The translations under genes were made by a program, and so were the position numbers. The notes below the pieces were generated by a model, which saw nothing but the letters and a program-made list of their open reading frames with translations, was not told the origin of the DNA and did not search any database. From Taxillus chinensis (taxonomy: Eukaryota > Streptophyta > Magnoliopsida > Santalales > Loranthaceae): 64,000 bases of DNA. The stretch spans positions 14,682,617-14,746,616 of the forward strand of contig CM042090.1 of the NCBI GenBank assembly GCA_023512835.1. The letters are read 5' to 3'. Positions 15,801 through 27,100 of the stretch are shown here, piece after piece. Every line of letters starts with the position of its first letter. The stretch's first letter is position 1.

Positions 15801-17714
15801 TTATGTCAAATATATCTCAAGATAATTAGTTGTTTTCTTCAGTAAATTATCTCCACCCGTTAAGGAATTTATAATTAACCTACCATGAACTGTATGATGG
15901 TAAGGGACATCTATCTTGGGCTGTCATGTATTAGTATATGTTTACAATTACTTCGTTAATATATTGTCATCATTTGTGGGCAGGGGACTTTATCGTGTTC
16001 ACCAATTTAGCAAGGTGGAGATGTTCATCTTATGCCGACCAGAGGACAGTGACTTCTACCATGAGGAGCTCATTAGAATAGAGGAAGACCTCTTTGCAAC
16101 ACTTGGACTTCATTTTAAGTATGATTTTTTTTTTTTTTTTGAGGCGGGGTGGTGTGGCATTTTAGCATGGAATTTTCTTACTTATTTTGCCATGTTCTTA
16201 AATTTGTTGCAGGACATTAGATATGGCTAGTGGAGATTTTACTTATTTTTTCATGTTCTTGTGTTGATTGCAGAACTTTAGATATGGCCACTGAGGATTT
16301 GGGGGCTCCTGCATATCGAAAGTTTGATGTAGAGGCATGGATGCCTGGTTTAGGACGCTTTGGCGAGGTTTGAAATCGTGTGTGTGTGTCTTTCTCTCTC
16401 TCTCTCTATTTATATATATTCTGTTTAGTACACTGAAAGTTCCTATGTAGTTATGTAATGCTATTTTGTTTCTAATGAATAAGCAACTCAGATAGTGTCA
16501 GTTAAATTTAATTAATTAAATTTATATTTAGTTTGCTAGTTACGAACAATTCGATCAGTGCTTTTTTATTTTTATTTTTGCTTAGTATTTTTTTTCTAAT
16601 TTATTCTCAGAAAACTCTCTGTACTTGCACCGGCATAGATTCTTCCTACACCTTTGTCTCTCCAAATCTCATCAAAATAAAAACCCTAGCCTCATCCTCA
16701 ACCCCTCCACTGTCTCCACCCTCACCTCCCTCCTAACTCGGAGTTGGACCCTCCACCCCCAACTCCTCCTCTCCCATCTCTCCCTCTGCCACCCCACCTC
16801 TCCCACCCTCGTCTGCCACCACTTCCACTCTCTCCTCCTCAACTCTCATGTCTCTTGCCTCAGTGCCCAATCCCTCACCCTCCCTGCCACCATTGCCGCT
16901 GATCCCACCTCCGATTCTACGCCCAAGAGGGAGGAGGCTGCCGCAGCCTTCGTGTCCCTTGTCTTTTGCCCTTCTGTGTCCGTGCATTGGACAGAATGGC
17001 AACTCTTGCTGCGCTGCCGGGTGTTTTTTTGGGGTTTTTTTTGGTTTTGTTGGGGGGGGTAACCCCCCCCCCCCCCCCCCGATGAGGAGAGTTTGAGGAA
17101 CTAATTTTGGTCCAAGGATGTTATTTTCGAGTGGGTGAGGAGATGAAAGTGGCGAGGGTGCAATTGAGTTTTGGGGGAAGCTCAAAGCCAGCTATAAATT
17201 TATGTATATTTATAGTGTTGGAGGAGAATTTATATATTTTTTAAATAAATTTAGCTATAGTTTTTGTAATGACTAAGCTTATTAGAGTTGTTCTAAGTAA
17301 TTAATTATGTGGAAGTCATCAATATTTTCCTAGTGTAGGAGGGTCTTTAAATGACTTGTTCAGCGGGCTGATATATTTTGTACGGCTGTCATGTTTCCGT
17401 CATTGATCCTGATTATATTGCATGCCATGTTTCATTTTGAATAGATATCAAGCGCATCAAACTGTACAGACTATCAAAGCCGCCGGTTAGGAATCCGATA
17501 CCATCCAGAGTCATCAGCAGCAACAAGTCTGAACAGTGGCAAAAGCAACATGGCTGCAACTCAATTCGTGCATACATTGAATGCTACGGCCTGTGCAATT
17601 CCACGGATGATTGTATGTTTGCTTGAAAATTACCAGCAGGTAGGTGGCTCCGTCATTGTCCCAGAGTGCTTAAGGCCCTTTATGGGCGGTCTCGAAGTTA
17701 TAGGCCCAAAATGA
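11525..17714 (+). CDS. OVA7: Seryl-tRNA synthetase, chloroplast/mitochondrial
   Basis: It charges tRNA-Ser with serine in the organelles (class IIa aminoacyl-tRNA synthetase). Ten exons: 11525-11765, 11881-12029, 12271-12364, 12436-12584, 12892-12984, 13621-13800, 14984-15150, 15984-16118, 16274-16367, 17445-17714 (TGA). Together they give 1572 nt, or 523 residues, close to the Arabidopsis organellar enzyme. Residues 1 to about 80 are Ser/Thr/Pro/His-rich without acidic residues, fitting a transit peptide. The helical tRNA-binding arm follows (about 90-200), then the catalytic domain. Motif 2 is [20 protein letters not shown] (about 344-363) and motif 3 is [12 protein letters not shown] (about 478-489). 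[13 protein letters not shown] is also a conserved SerRS block. The end [14 protein letters not shown] is conserved, so the tempting donor after NYQQ at 17640 is not used. Intron 8 carries a duplicated copy of the exon 9 acceptor, and intron 9 a GC-rich insertion. Confidence 0.95.
12806..12843. repeat. (CT)n microsatellite in SerRS intron 4
   Basis: A perfect CT dinucleotide run about 50 bases before the exon 5 acceptor. It may serve as part of an extended polypyrimidine tract. Confidence 0.9.
16180..16301 (+). repeat. 61-bp tandem duplication copying the exon 9 acceptor of SerRS
   Basis: The unit at 16180-16240 and the unit at 16241-16301 align over 61 bases without gaps. The second holds the true acceptor (gattgcag|aactttag, exon from 16274) and the first coding bases. 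The first holds a decoy acceptor (gttgcag|gacattag, at 16213) followed by the same codons LDMA. Use of the decoy keeps frame for 18 codons and then hits TGA, so it should yield a truncated product. Confidence 0.85.
16556..17300. mobile_element. GC-rich insertion in SerRS intron 9 (possible transposon carrying captured sequence)
   Basis: A strongly C-rich block (about 16620-17090), including a run of about 20 C at 17059-17080, is set in an AT-rich intron. Proline/serine-rich frames across it have no recognisable homology. The right flank contains an inverse GAACAACTCTAATAAG-type sequence near 17277-17296. That resembles the GAGCAACTCTAACAC start at about 26567, so both may be ends of one repeat family. 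I could not find a matching left end. Confidence 0.35.
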
Positions 17715-18384
17715 TGGTGAAATCAGAAATGATATGGGAATCACAATTAATTTGTACGTGCACATTATTGTGGCTTAGCTCGTCACAAATTGAAAAAGAG
17801 AAACTGGAGTAAAAAGTTGTAATAAGACCTGGCTGCCTTTTTAAGTAGCTGAAATTCAATTTTGGTTATGTTGCTCGTCATGGCAGATCTTCTTGGCTAC
17901 TACATAATATCTTTCATAGCGTTACTTACTGTGTTTTGAAGATTGGTTTGTGTTTTCAAAGCATTTTGAACACTAAACAGAGATAAAAGTCTAAAATTGT
18001 GTGGCCTACTTGGTCCTATTTTCAGAAAGTTCCTTGTTTTTCAAAACAAAAATAGTCTTAAAACTCATTTGGTAGCAATGAACTTGTTTTCCAAAATTTT
18101 ATAACTGTTTCTACAACTTATGATCAAAAGCAGGTTTTTAAAACTTTCCAGACGTATCTTTGGTTTGTTTTGAAAATATTTAAAATGAGCAATCAATTTT
18201 AGCAATGGCATGGTATTAATTTCTCCACTAGGTATTATGGACAACCTTTTACCAGTGTTCATACGGGGAAAGAATCTAACTTTTCTGAAGAGAATGACCG
18301 TTTCTCACTTAACTACAGTTGATCAATCAACGTGCATATAAAATAGATACCGACATAATACCCAATTTTTCCCTAAGGAAATAT

Positions 18385-18415
<31 letters not shown>

Positions 18416-18591
18416 AATTAATCTGCTCAATCGCACATGCATTTTCTTTCAAGAAAATTACCAGAGCGCAACTGTAACCGTATGCCAAGAAGATGTATGG
18501 AAAATCACCAACGCCGGATACCAAAGATGTCAATAAATAACATCAGGATGTAATAGGACCCTCCCTACTCCATACAGCATTTTGCCTTGTC
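17715..18591. other. Convergent intergenic region with (TATG)n microsatellite
   Basis: It contains the 3' UTRs of SerRS (+) and the O-fucosyltransferase gene (-). A tetranucleotide (TATG)n repeat occupies about 18389-18414. I see no reading frame of interest. Confidence 0.7.
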
Positions 18592-21500
18592 CTAGGTTGT
18601 CGTAATGTCTACGCGATGGGTATTGAGGGTAAATGTCACATTTGGTGAGTCCTTCCTGCATAAACAGTCAGGCAAAGGGTTCACGTAAAATGCTTCCTCT
18701 GACCGAAACCTATCAGTGCCCCTTGTTCCTGAGATTGGGCCTTTTCTCTTCCTTGGCGAACCCTGCCTGTGAAACCAAAATGGGTTAAAACGGGAAGCAG
18801 TTAAAAAAAATTAGGCGGTAACAATAGAATTGCAGCCTACAGAATTACAAATATTTTAAATATGACATGCGGTTCAAACTTCAAAGGCGGCCTCTTCGCA
18901 TTATTCATACCGCCTTTGGTGGATGTCAATTATTCGACTTGACAGCTTTGGGCCTTCTTTCATTGTTCCTCGCTCAATTTTATTGAACAAATGGGCAAGG
19001 GCTTTCCTGAAACGCAAAATGAAGAAGCGTTTGATAAACAATCCCAACCTGCCAGAAAAAAGAAAGGGAATGTTTACCTATCAGGAGAAACAGTTTTCCT
19101 ATGTCCCAGATAACGACGATGGCCTTCAACTGCCATTGCCATGTTTCCAGAGTATGATGGAATGAACACATCACTCTCGACTGATACAATGTAGTCGAGT
19201 GCAGCCATTTGAGATGCGTATTTGGTAAATGGTCCGAGTTCATTCACAGATGCTAATTTTTCCTGCACATGATGTGAATATGCATTTAGTTAGTCATCAG
19301 CTTGCAGCATTAAGCCTCCTAATGCTTGAAGCTTGAACCAGCATCGAAATTCAAAACGCAGAGACGCATCAATTTACACCATTAGCTTGTAGAATCAATC
19401 AAACCCTGGTGTCACTATGGTTTGTCTAAGCACAAAGGAAAGTTAGTAAATACCTTGTTCATCAGAATTGGATAACGAGACTGCAGGTCTACCATAAGCG
19501 AATCACCCCTGTATATCTCCCCAGCAGCAATATATATGGGGGTGCTAGATGGGTAACCAAGAGCAGTTAGGAACATTCCAACCTCATTTGGGGTCAAGGG
19601 ACAATGCCCTTTGGCTCTCTGTTCCTCAGAATCAATATCTTTCACTTTCCAATGTACAGTATTTTCTCTACAAGTTTGGTAACACAACCCTTAAGCCCCA
19701 CCATGTAGAAATGACAACATTAACCATTGCCAAACATAGTTGATAAAGTTTGCATAAACGCACAAGGAAACTAGACACATTTGCCCCCCTGAACAAGTAC
19801 TACCTGATAATCTTAAGCTCTTCAGCTTCAGCAGTGGATAGACCATGGGTGCAGCCACTGAAGGCAAGCATATCCTTCTCATATCGTAGATGTAGTGCAA
19901 TGTAAGGACCCAGTGATCTCATCCGATCCACCAACAACTATAAAAAAGATTGTCTAGGAAGCTTAAGTGTTTTGCCTCGCCAATGAGGTCAGACCAAAAT
20001 GTAAATGAGAACAAATTAATTCACCTTTCCCATCGCTTCAATTCGGGGGGCAAAGCGGAGCGCTTCATAACAAGCACGGCAGCGAAGCTTTTGAATGTCA
20101 GGAGGTAGATTATTATTTGCCAGGCGAGAATCAGACTTTTCCGCTTGGATGACCTGTCAAATGATTGCATTGAGAACATGGAGTGAAATGACTAGGCGAG
20201 TAAGGCATGATGTGCCAACAAGAATACCTGGTACTCAGCCCATGTGCTAGCTATTTCAATTTGGTAGTAGTCCATGCCAGACCAGCTTCTAAAATGCTTA
20301 ACTGCCTTCGTGGCAGTTGACAGTCTTTCAGGAAGCTTTTTCATAATCTTTACATCATCATGCAGAGCAACGGTAAAATGATCTTCATCAAAGACATCGG
20401 AGAAATTGCTGTATTTCCAGAAAAGGAAGTTAATAGTGTATCAACAAGCTTGTGTGTCACTATGTGCACAATGTTAAAGATTTGATACCTGGAATCCTGC
20501 CAAAATGATTGTTTATCGAGTTCGGGAATAACAAGAGTGGCATTTATGATGCGAGCAACAGCTACCATGTCACATATCTGCCATCAAGCAGCAAAAGTGT
20601 ATTTTGGCAAAGTAAAAACTATCAAGAGTGACATCAGCTGAGTTTTTGAGGTACAAAGATAATGGAATTTTTATTGGTAATTTTAAATAACAGGTGCAAT
20701 CACAGATAGCAAGGCCCCAATTACTCTGGTTAGCCTTGCAAAGCAACATTTTCTTCTCCCATAACTTGTTAACATCAAAACAGAACATAATGAAAAAGCC
20801 AATTAGAAGGAGTAGTTAAAATGTATGACACGGGAGAAGCAAATCAGAGAGGGTGCACCTACCCCAGCTCGCATTTGGTTAAGCCCACCGTTTGCATGAA
20901 CAAGAAGGTAACCCTGCGACTCTGGGGGAGCTGGAAAACAAAAATAGATGCAACATACCATATGAGACTGAGCGAAGCCTGCCACTCCAATAGAGAGAGA
21001 ATATACAACAACTTTCTTACATGTATATGAAGGGCTAGGATCAACACAAGGTACAAATCCCCGATTTGGAGGGGGCTTCCACAGCTTTCCTACCTTTGCA
21101 TATTCCAAAATCCCAAATCCAGCATCCAACTGTCAGGTCTAGAGGAGTGAAAACATGAAAGATGCATGACCGCTTCGCATCACAATATGCACCTACATCT
21201 ACTATCTTTGAGCCACAACGAGCCAAATTTTAGATTTAGAGGGGGGCTTTCTAAGGGCAATGTGTGAGGGTAGGATAACCCAAAAACCATTTACAAAAAC
21301 TGATAATAATAAACAATTACATGAATCACAAAAGATCCTCAACTGGTGTCAAAGCAAACAAGAAATAAAACCTTGCGAGAAGGGAGCTGATGGGGCCGCG
21401 TAGATTCATTCATCAACTTCACCTCCACGCTCAACTTTTGATACCCAATTTCATGTTGCTGCAAAATTTAAGGATATTCAATTGATTATTTAAAAAAAAA

Positions 21501-21920
21501 ACAAAAAAAGACAATCATTCGAGTTAATATAAACCTCCCACATCGAACAACACGAATAAACAATAAATCCACAATCAGACGATGAATCCACACAAACTTA
21601 ACATAAATGTCAATGTATTAATATATGATAAATCATGGATGATCAATCTGCAATGAAGAGTAAATATTCATTCATTAAATAACAGCAGAGATGAGAACAT
21701 ATTAAAATAAAAAAATTTGATGATAACACTTAGCGATGAAATCTAACGGCGACGAACAGACCGTTGGGAGCTTGTAAGTGTCGGCGTATTTGGGGACCCT
21801 GGAGTTAGGAAAGACGTGAACGTGAACGGAGAACAAAGCCAGTAGCGAAAGTGCGCATATAGCGTACGATAGCAGCTTCCGCAATCGGACCAGCCGTCTC
21901 CCCGTACCCTTCTTCTGCAT
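18592..21920 (-). CDS. O-fucosyltransferase family protein (plant GT106/DUF246 type)
   Basis: This is a type II Golgi membrane protein of the plant protein-O-fucosyltransferase-like family. Members use nucleotide sugars in cell-wall or glycoprotein synthesis; the exact substrate is not predictable here. Twelve exons, minus strand: 21920-21762, 21458-21372, 21129-21021, 20930-20863, 20577-20489, 20408-20228, 20153-20025, 19937-19804, 19667-19454, 19262-19078, 19006-18911, 18766-18592 (TAG). All phases agree, giving 541 residues. A single membrane anchor lies at about residues 16-37 ([19 protein letters not shown]). Family blocks include [48 protein letters not shown] (with the conserved HLR arginine) and [12 protein letters not shown] followed by [11 protein letters not shown]. 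The start is the ATG at 21920; the frame stays open upstream only through non-ATG codons. From memory the closest Arabidopsis relative may be At1g22460. Confidence 0.93.
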
Positions 21921-21945
21921 CTCTCTCTCTCGCAGCCGCACTCAT
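21805..21945 (-). other. Upstream ORF overlapping the O-fucosyltransferase start
   Basis: On the minus strand an ATG lies 25 nt before the main start codon. It opens a 46-codon frame that overlaps the first 116 nt of the coding exon out of frame and stops at TAA (21807-21805). If the transcript begins upstream of 21945, ribosomes starting here would bypass the main ATG, so it could lower translation. The start context (TTTATGA) is weak, so leaky scanning is likely. Confidence 0.5.
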
Positions 21946-22341
21946 AAATCGAACAAAAATCCAAACACATCAAAGCAAGCCATGACTGTAAATACAAAAC
22001 GCAAACAAACGCACCCACAAACACAATCTGTCTGTCTGTTCTTGTTGAGCGCGGCAGCAAAGCACTAGCAGGCAAAGGAGGGTGAGGGGAGTGGCGACTG
22101 GCGAGTGTAGGGTTGGACTCGGGTGTGTCACCGTGTCTTGTCTTGCAATAAGTGAGGCGATTGTGCAACTATAATTTAAAAATCAATTTCCACCAATAAA
22201 TACATTAGGCATTATAAAGTTTTTAAAATTTTAATTAAATTAATACTCATAAATCATGAATTTTATTAAATTTAAAAAACAAAACATTTTATTTCTCTAC
22301 TTAATTTAACCAAATTAAATATAATGCAGTTACTACTTAAT

Positions 22342-22342
<1 letters not shown>
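21946..22342. other. Upstream region of the O-fucosyltransferase gene
   Basis: It should hold the 5' UTR and proximal promoter of the gene on the minus strand. It becomes AT-rich beyond 22150. I did not pick out a confident TATA box. Confidence 0.45.
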
Positions 22343-22419
<77 letters not shown>

Positions 22420-22450
22420 GGGGGGGGGGGGGGGGGGGGGTGGGGTTTTT

Positions 22451-22533
<83 letters not shown>

Positions 22534-22549
22534 AATTTATGGGGAGGGG

Positions 22550-22599
<50 letters not shown>

Positions 22600-22645
22600 T
22601 TTTTTATTTATTTATAAAAAAAAAAAAAAAAAAAAAAATGTTTTT

Positions 22646-22680
<35 letters not shown>

Positions 22681-22712
22681 GGAATAAAATTTTTAAAAAA
22701 AAAAAAAAGAGG

Positions 22713-22777
<65 letters not shown>

Positions 22778-22982
22778 TTTTTTTTTTTTTTTGTTTTTTA
22801 AATTAAAAAAAAAAATATTTTTTTTTTGGGGGGGTGTTTTTTTTTTTTTTTGGGGCCTTTTTTGGGGGGGGGGGGGGGGGGGGGGGGGCCTTTTTTTCAA
22901 AAAAGGGGGATTATTTTTTTAAAAAAAAAACCCCCCCCCCCCAAAAAAAAAAAGGGGGGGGGAAAGGGTATAAAAAAAACAA

Positions 22983-23016
<34 letters not shown>

Positions 23017-23060
23017 TTTTTTTTTTTTTTTTTTAAAGATTTTTTTTTTTTTAATATTAT
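22343..23060. other. Homopolymer block, probable sequence or assembly artefact
   Basis: About 720 bases are made almost wholly of long single-base runs: poly-T, several poly-G runs of 40 to more than 70 bases, poly-A and poly-C. Junctions are abrupt, and no repeat unit or codon structure is visible. Runs of this kind are extremely rare in real plant DNA and resemble failed consensus calling over a gap or a low-complexity region. Glycine-, lysine- and phenylalanine-only frames here are not genes. Confidence 0.85.
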
Positions 23061-23644
23061 ATAAATATTATTTATATATATATATATAAAGGTTTGATGA
23101 TGTATTAATCTATCTGAATCGAAAATCCTGATTTTGGGCGTGTGTATATTTATGCGTGCATGCACTTATTACAACGAATCAAACGTTTCCCACCCAACCC
23201 AACCAGGTCCAGCTCATCCGGTGGAAAGCTTGAGGTTGATTCGGGTTGGGAGTCGGTACACGTCGGATTTCCCAATTTGAGGTTGGGAAAAGTTTCCAAA
23301 TTGAATGAAGGCAACACTAGTACTATTTCAGTAGTAATCAGCCTTTTCGGTTGCGGAGCTTTGACCCAGCATGGGTGGCGGTGAGTACTGAGTACATATA
23401 TATATACATACCCGAAATACATATTTACAGCCTATATATATGTATGTATGTATATATATATATATATATATATACGGCTTCGGTTTTGGTTGGAAAGGTG
23501 GGCGGTGACTGGTGACTGATGAGACAGCGGAACAGGACGACAGAGGCGCACAAGGGAAGAAGAGGTTGTTGTTATTATTATTTAGTATTACTGTGGAGCA
23601 CTTTTGAGAAATTTCGGGGATACTACGTAGTTAGGATTTAGGAA
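23061..23644. other. Intergenic, with TA-rich microsatellites
   Basis: A (TA)n tract lies at about 23451-23475 and shorter ones near 23398 and 23075. The moderately GC-rich stretch 23170-23390 has no recognisable coding content. Confidence 0.6.
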
Positions 23645-23921
23645 GGAGCTGGAGTTAGCTGCAGAGGGAAAAAAACCGCACCATGGGCTCTTTAATTATA
23701 GTTTGTTTTAAAAATTAATTATTAGATTACGTATTTATGTATAAAAATAACTGTAAAATTTTATAACCGTTAAATCTTACATAAATAAAATTAAAACAAA
23801 TAAAAAATAAAAAATAAAAAAATCGGAATGGAATAACAAATCAAATTATATATTTATATAAAATATGTCATAACCGTGCGGTTTTTTTTTTTTTTGTGTC
23901 TCCGCAGCTAACTCCAGCTCG
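23645..23921. mobile_element. 277-bp MITE with TIRs of about 45 bp and a 7-bp target duplication
   Basis: The left end GGAGCTGGAGTTAGCTGC and the inverse of the right end CGAGCTGGAGTTAGCTGC differ only at the first base. Inverted similarity extends inward through a purine run to AAACCGCACC on the left and the inverse of CGTGCGGTTT on the right. The flanks are perfect TTAGGAA copies (23638-23644 and 23922-23928). The interior is AT-rich and non-coding. The size and 7-8 bp duplication suggest a hAT-type MITE, but the superfamily is uncertain. Confidence 0.75.
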
Positions 23922-24159
23922 TTAGGAACGTGGGGTGAGTGTAGTAGGTGGAAGGAAGGTGGCGTCTTGCGTTCTCTCACGCTTTCCTACGCGAGGCAAC
24001 AACAACAGCCCACCGCTGGCTGTCGCCACTCCACTCCTTTCTTTCTTTTTCTTTTTCTTTTTCCAGGTTTTTATGGATTCGTGCTACTACAAAGAAGAGC
24101 TGGATAATTTAGGTTGGATCTTGCTTCTTAAATTTTATTTTTTATTTGATATAAAACTT

Positions 24160-24700
24160 ATTTTAGCGCATTTGCATCCAGTTCAATAACTTTAAAATTT
24201 AATTAAATATTACCTATAAAAGAATAAAAATTCTCTACATTAATCTCATTATTCATATTTTACTCGTCTGACTAGACATTTTATGTTTGCTATTTAAAAA
24301 TAAAAATAACATAATATTTTTGCTTTCTACGTGAATTGCTCTACGCTCATGGTGAACGAGAGTGCCGAGAGGGAGATCGGCGATCCCCCCACGAGATCGA
24401 TGCCAAAAGCTGCCACTAAGCTTGCGAAGCTCTCATTTATGGCGGCTCTTCGCCAATTTCTCTGCCCATTTCTCTCGATTCCACATTTGCATGACCACTG
24501 GTCTAGCATTGAAGCTTTCTGCATCTCAATCCCAAAACCAAAACCGATCAGAGCTCCATTATGGAGGAGGAAACCACCAAGGCACTCAAAGCCAAGAATG
24601 AGATCAAGGAGGAAGTGTAGCCGTCTCTGCTTGAGATACCAGCCTCCACCCAACCAGTCCCGGGGATTTCGAATTCAAGAAAGATAGAACAGGAAAGAAA
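24160..24700. other. GC-richer island, possibly captured gene sequence in a transposon
   Basis: A GC-rich block (about 24345-24670) with overlapping frames on both strands lies in AT-rich DNA. It has no clear start, intron or homology. The preceding tctacattaatctcatta (about 24235) also occurs inverted near 50890, beside a similar GC-rich island, so the two may be copies of one element family. I do not recognise a protein. Confidence 0.3.
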
Positions 24701-24939
24701 AATAATTGTTAAGTAAAAAAAATAGACAGTGCACCATTAAAATGTCATTGTAGATAACACTTTAGGTACATATGACTTTTTCAATGACATATTCTAATTA
24801 TACTATCTATCTTAGCTAATTATGTAATATTTTATTATTTTAAAATTTTTTAATTTAAACAATTAGTTTTTTATGTAATTAATTAATGTTTCATTGTATT
24901 AACATATTAATAAAATTAATTCATGGAGTTGCTATGCCT

Positions 24940-24993
<54 letters not shown>
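24940..24993. repeat. (TA)n microsatellite
   Basis: An essentially uninterrupted TA dinucleotide run of about 50 bases. Confidence 0.92.
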
Positions 24994-24997
<4 letters not shown>

Positions 24998-25242
24998 CAC
25001 TTTAAGGAGTTACGTAATTAATTTTAAAAAATGATTTAAGCAATAAAAGTATACAATTAGCTCCTTATATTATGATAAAAAATGATTTATTTGTAATATT
25101 ATACACACACACACATATATATATATATACACCAGGAAAGTACGTCTTTTAGGAACCGATAAAGAGGTGCGGTGGGGTCCGTGTGGATGAAATTATCAAC
25201 AACTAACAAGTGTGTGAATGACTTAATAATACAAGGAGTTGT

Positions 25243-25735
25243 GTTAGAGCATCTCCAACCTATCAGCTATAGTAAAATATGACTGAAATTGCTCTCCAAT
25301 GGTTTAGCTAAACCATTAGCAAAAACAAAAATAAAAGCCAAATATAGCTTTTGCTTTTGCTAATCATGTCATGTAAGCAAATAAAATAAAATTACACGTT
25401 AGTCCTCTCGCATCCCGTCTCGCTCCCTCCTCCATCGCCATGGCTTCCCCCGCCCAGGTGGATGCTCCCTCCGTCACCGGCGCTGCGCAGATGGACGCTC
25501 CAGCGCACCCACCTCCTCGCCCGCCCAAGATGGAAAAAAAGACGCCTTCAAGTTTGCGTAAAAATAATTAGGGATTTTAGAATGATTGAATGTTAGAAGA
25601 TAAGGGTAGTTGGGGAAAAATAAAAGTTTAGTAAAAATATAACTAATATAGCATTGGACTACCATTAGCTATAATGGTACCGTAGCAAGCTAAAATTAAC
25701 TTTAGCTGCTGATTATAGCTTGATCTCATTGATGT
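25243..25735. mobile_element. Candidate degenerate MITE starting GAGCATCTCCAACC
   Basis: It starts ttaGAGCATCTCCAACC at 25240, the same style of terminus as the TTA-flanked MITE at 4718. Both ends carry related subterminal sequence (ccaatggtttagctaaacc on the left, ccattagctataatgg on the right). A GC-rich centre lies at about 25400-25540. I could not find the expected inverse terminus on the right, so it may be truncated or diverged. Confidence 0.4.
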
Positions 25736-26556
25736 GGGGTGGACTAAACGTACTAACTACTAAATATGCATTAAATTTTATCGCATTCATGGTGACCACT
25801 TTAAAATTAGTCATTCAAAATAATCATAGTATTTTTTATTTTTTTATCTCATGTTATAGTATTTATATTTATTTATTTTAATTTATAATATTAACTTTAA
25901 ATAATTATTTATTCTTATAAATAAAAAAGTAAAATATAATGAGAAAAGTTTGAGAGAAAAAGAAATAAAAAATAAATGCACTAAGAGATAATATAATGTT
26001 TTAATAAATATATAGTGAAATAGTATTAACTTAAATTTATATTGTTAATTACTATTTATTTTGGTTAAATTTTATTTATAATATAGAGTTGGAAAGTATG
26101 ATTTAAAATATTTTTATTAAATTGACTTTTCAAACTAAAAAAAGGAAAAATGTACATAAAACAAACTCAACTAAAAATATCAATAATTTAAGGTATAAAA
26201 CAAACTCAGCTACGAAATATAAATAATTTGAATCACTCATAGCTGTTTTTTCTATTTTGAACCAGTGATTTCTAATTGCTAGATATTAATTTTTGAAGCA
26301 CTTGAGAATCTATAAAACAACCAACTAATTTAACCTCTATGAATTTGTACGTGTGAATAGTGTTAGCTCAAAATTGTTTATCTGCATACTATATTAATAA
26401 TTAAAATTACAAAATATATATGTTTTAAATGAATGTGAATATATTACTATTTAAATAATAAAAAATATTATTCAAATGATTATAAAATTAAAATATTTGT
26501 AAAAATATTATAAAATTAAAATTAATATATTATTCAAAGATATCCTAATGGTGTTT
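25736..26556. other. AT-rich intergenic DNA
   Basis: Nothing recognisable beyond AT-rich low-complexity sequence. Confidence 0.6.
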
Positions 26557-27100
26557 TAGAGCAACTCTAACACACTCTCTATTATCTATTTGTAGATAGT
26601 AAAATCTCAAATTCATGCTTCAACAGGCTCTTCACATGGCTATCTACATTTAGACAAAGCTACAGTGACTCTTCACATTTGAAGAGTCACTATTCATTAT
26701 CTACATATTATTTTATTATTTTATTACAATTTCTCTCTCCTCTCTCATGCTCTTTCCATCTACGCAAACCCTTCTGCGCTTGCGGCTTTCTCTCCAACTC
26801 CGGTCCCCATGTCCCTGCGCTGCCCGCCCCCCGTCCCAGCGCTGCCCGTCCCCGTGATGCCCGTCCCCACGACCCCCGTCCCCGCAACGCCCGCGCGACG
26901 CCCACCTCCGCGATGCCATCCCCGCCCCGTCCAGGCCCCAGATCCACGTTGCCCGTCCCCGCGACGCTCGTCCCCGCGATGCCAGTCCTCGCGACGCCGT
27001 CCCCGCCCCGTCCAGGCCCCAGATCCACACTGCTCGTCCCCGCAACGCCGTCCCCGTCCCGTCCAGGCCTCAGATCCACGCTGCCATTAAAATATTATTA
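26557..27100. repeat. Repeat element with C-rich minisatellite core
   Basis: It begins with a GAGCAACTCTAACAC-type terminus at 26567 and an inner hairpin (gactcttcacatttgaagagtc, 26668-26689). A C-rich core follows at 26800-27085, in which phrases such as GTCCAGGCCCCAGATCCAC recur three times (about 26930, 27010, 27060) between repeats of CCCCGCGACGCC. The Pro/Ala/Arg-rich frames over the core come from the repeat composition and are not genes. The right terminus was not found. Confidence 0.5.

Noticed and set aside
16625..17185. Overlapping 145- and 150-codon frames on both strands in SerRS intron 9
   Set aside because: C/CT-rich insertion inside an intron; proline/serine/glycine-biased frames without homology, and flanking exons splice cleanly across it.
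17641..17646. Splice donor-like CAG|GTAGGT near the end of SerRS
   Set aside because: Reading straight through gives the conserved C-terminal end ([11 protein letters not shown]) and a stop, so no intron is needed.
21921..21941. N-terminal extension of the O-fucosyltransferase starting at 21941
   Set aside because: The extra codons start with GTG, not ATG; the first in-frame ATG is at 21920, directly before the basic segment and membrane anchor.
22324..22922. Long glycine-only, lysine-only and phenylalanine-only reading frames
   Set aside because: They arise from poly-G, poly-A and poly-T runs in what is probably an assembly artefact.
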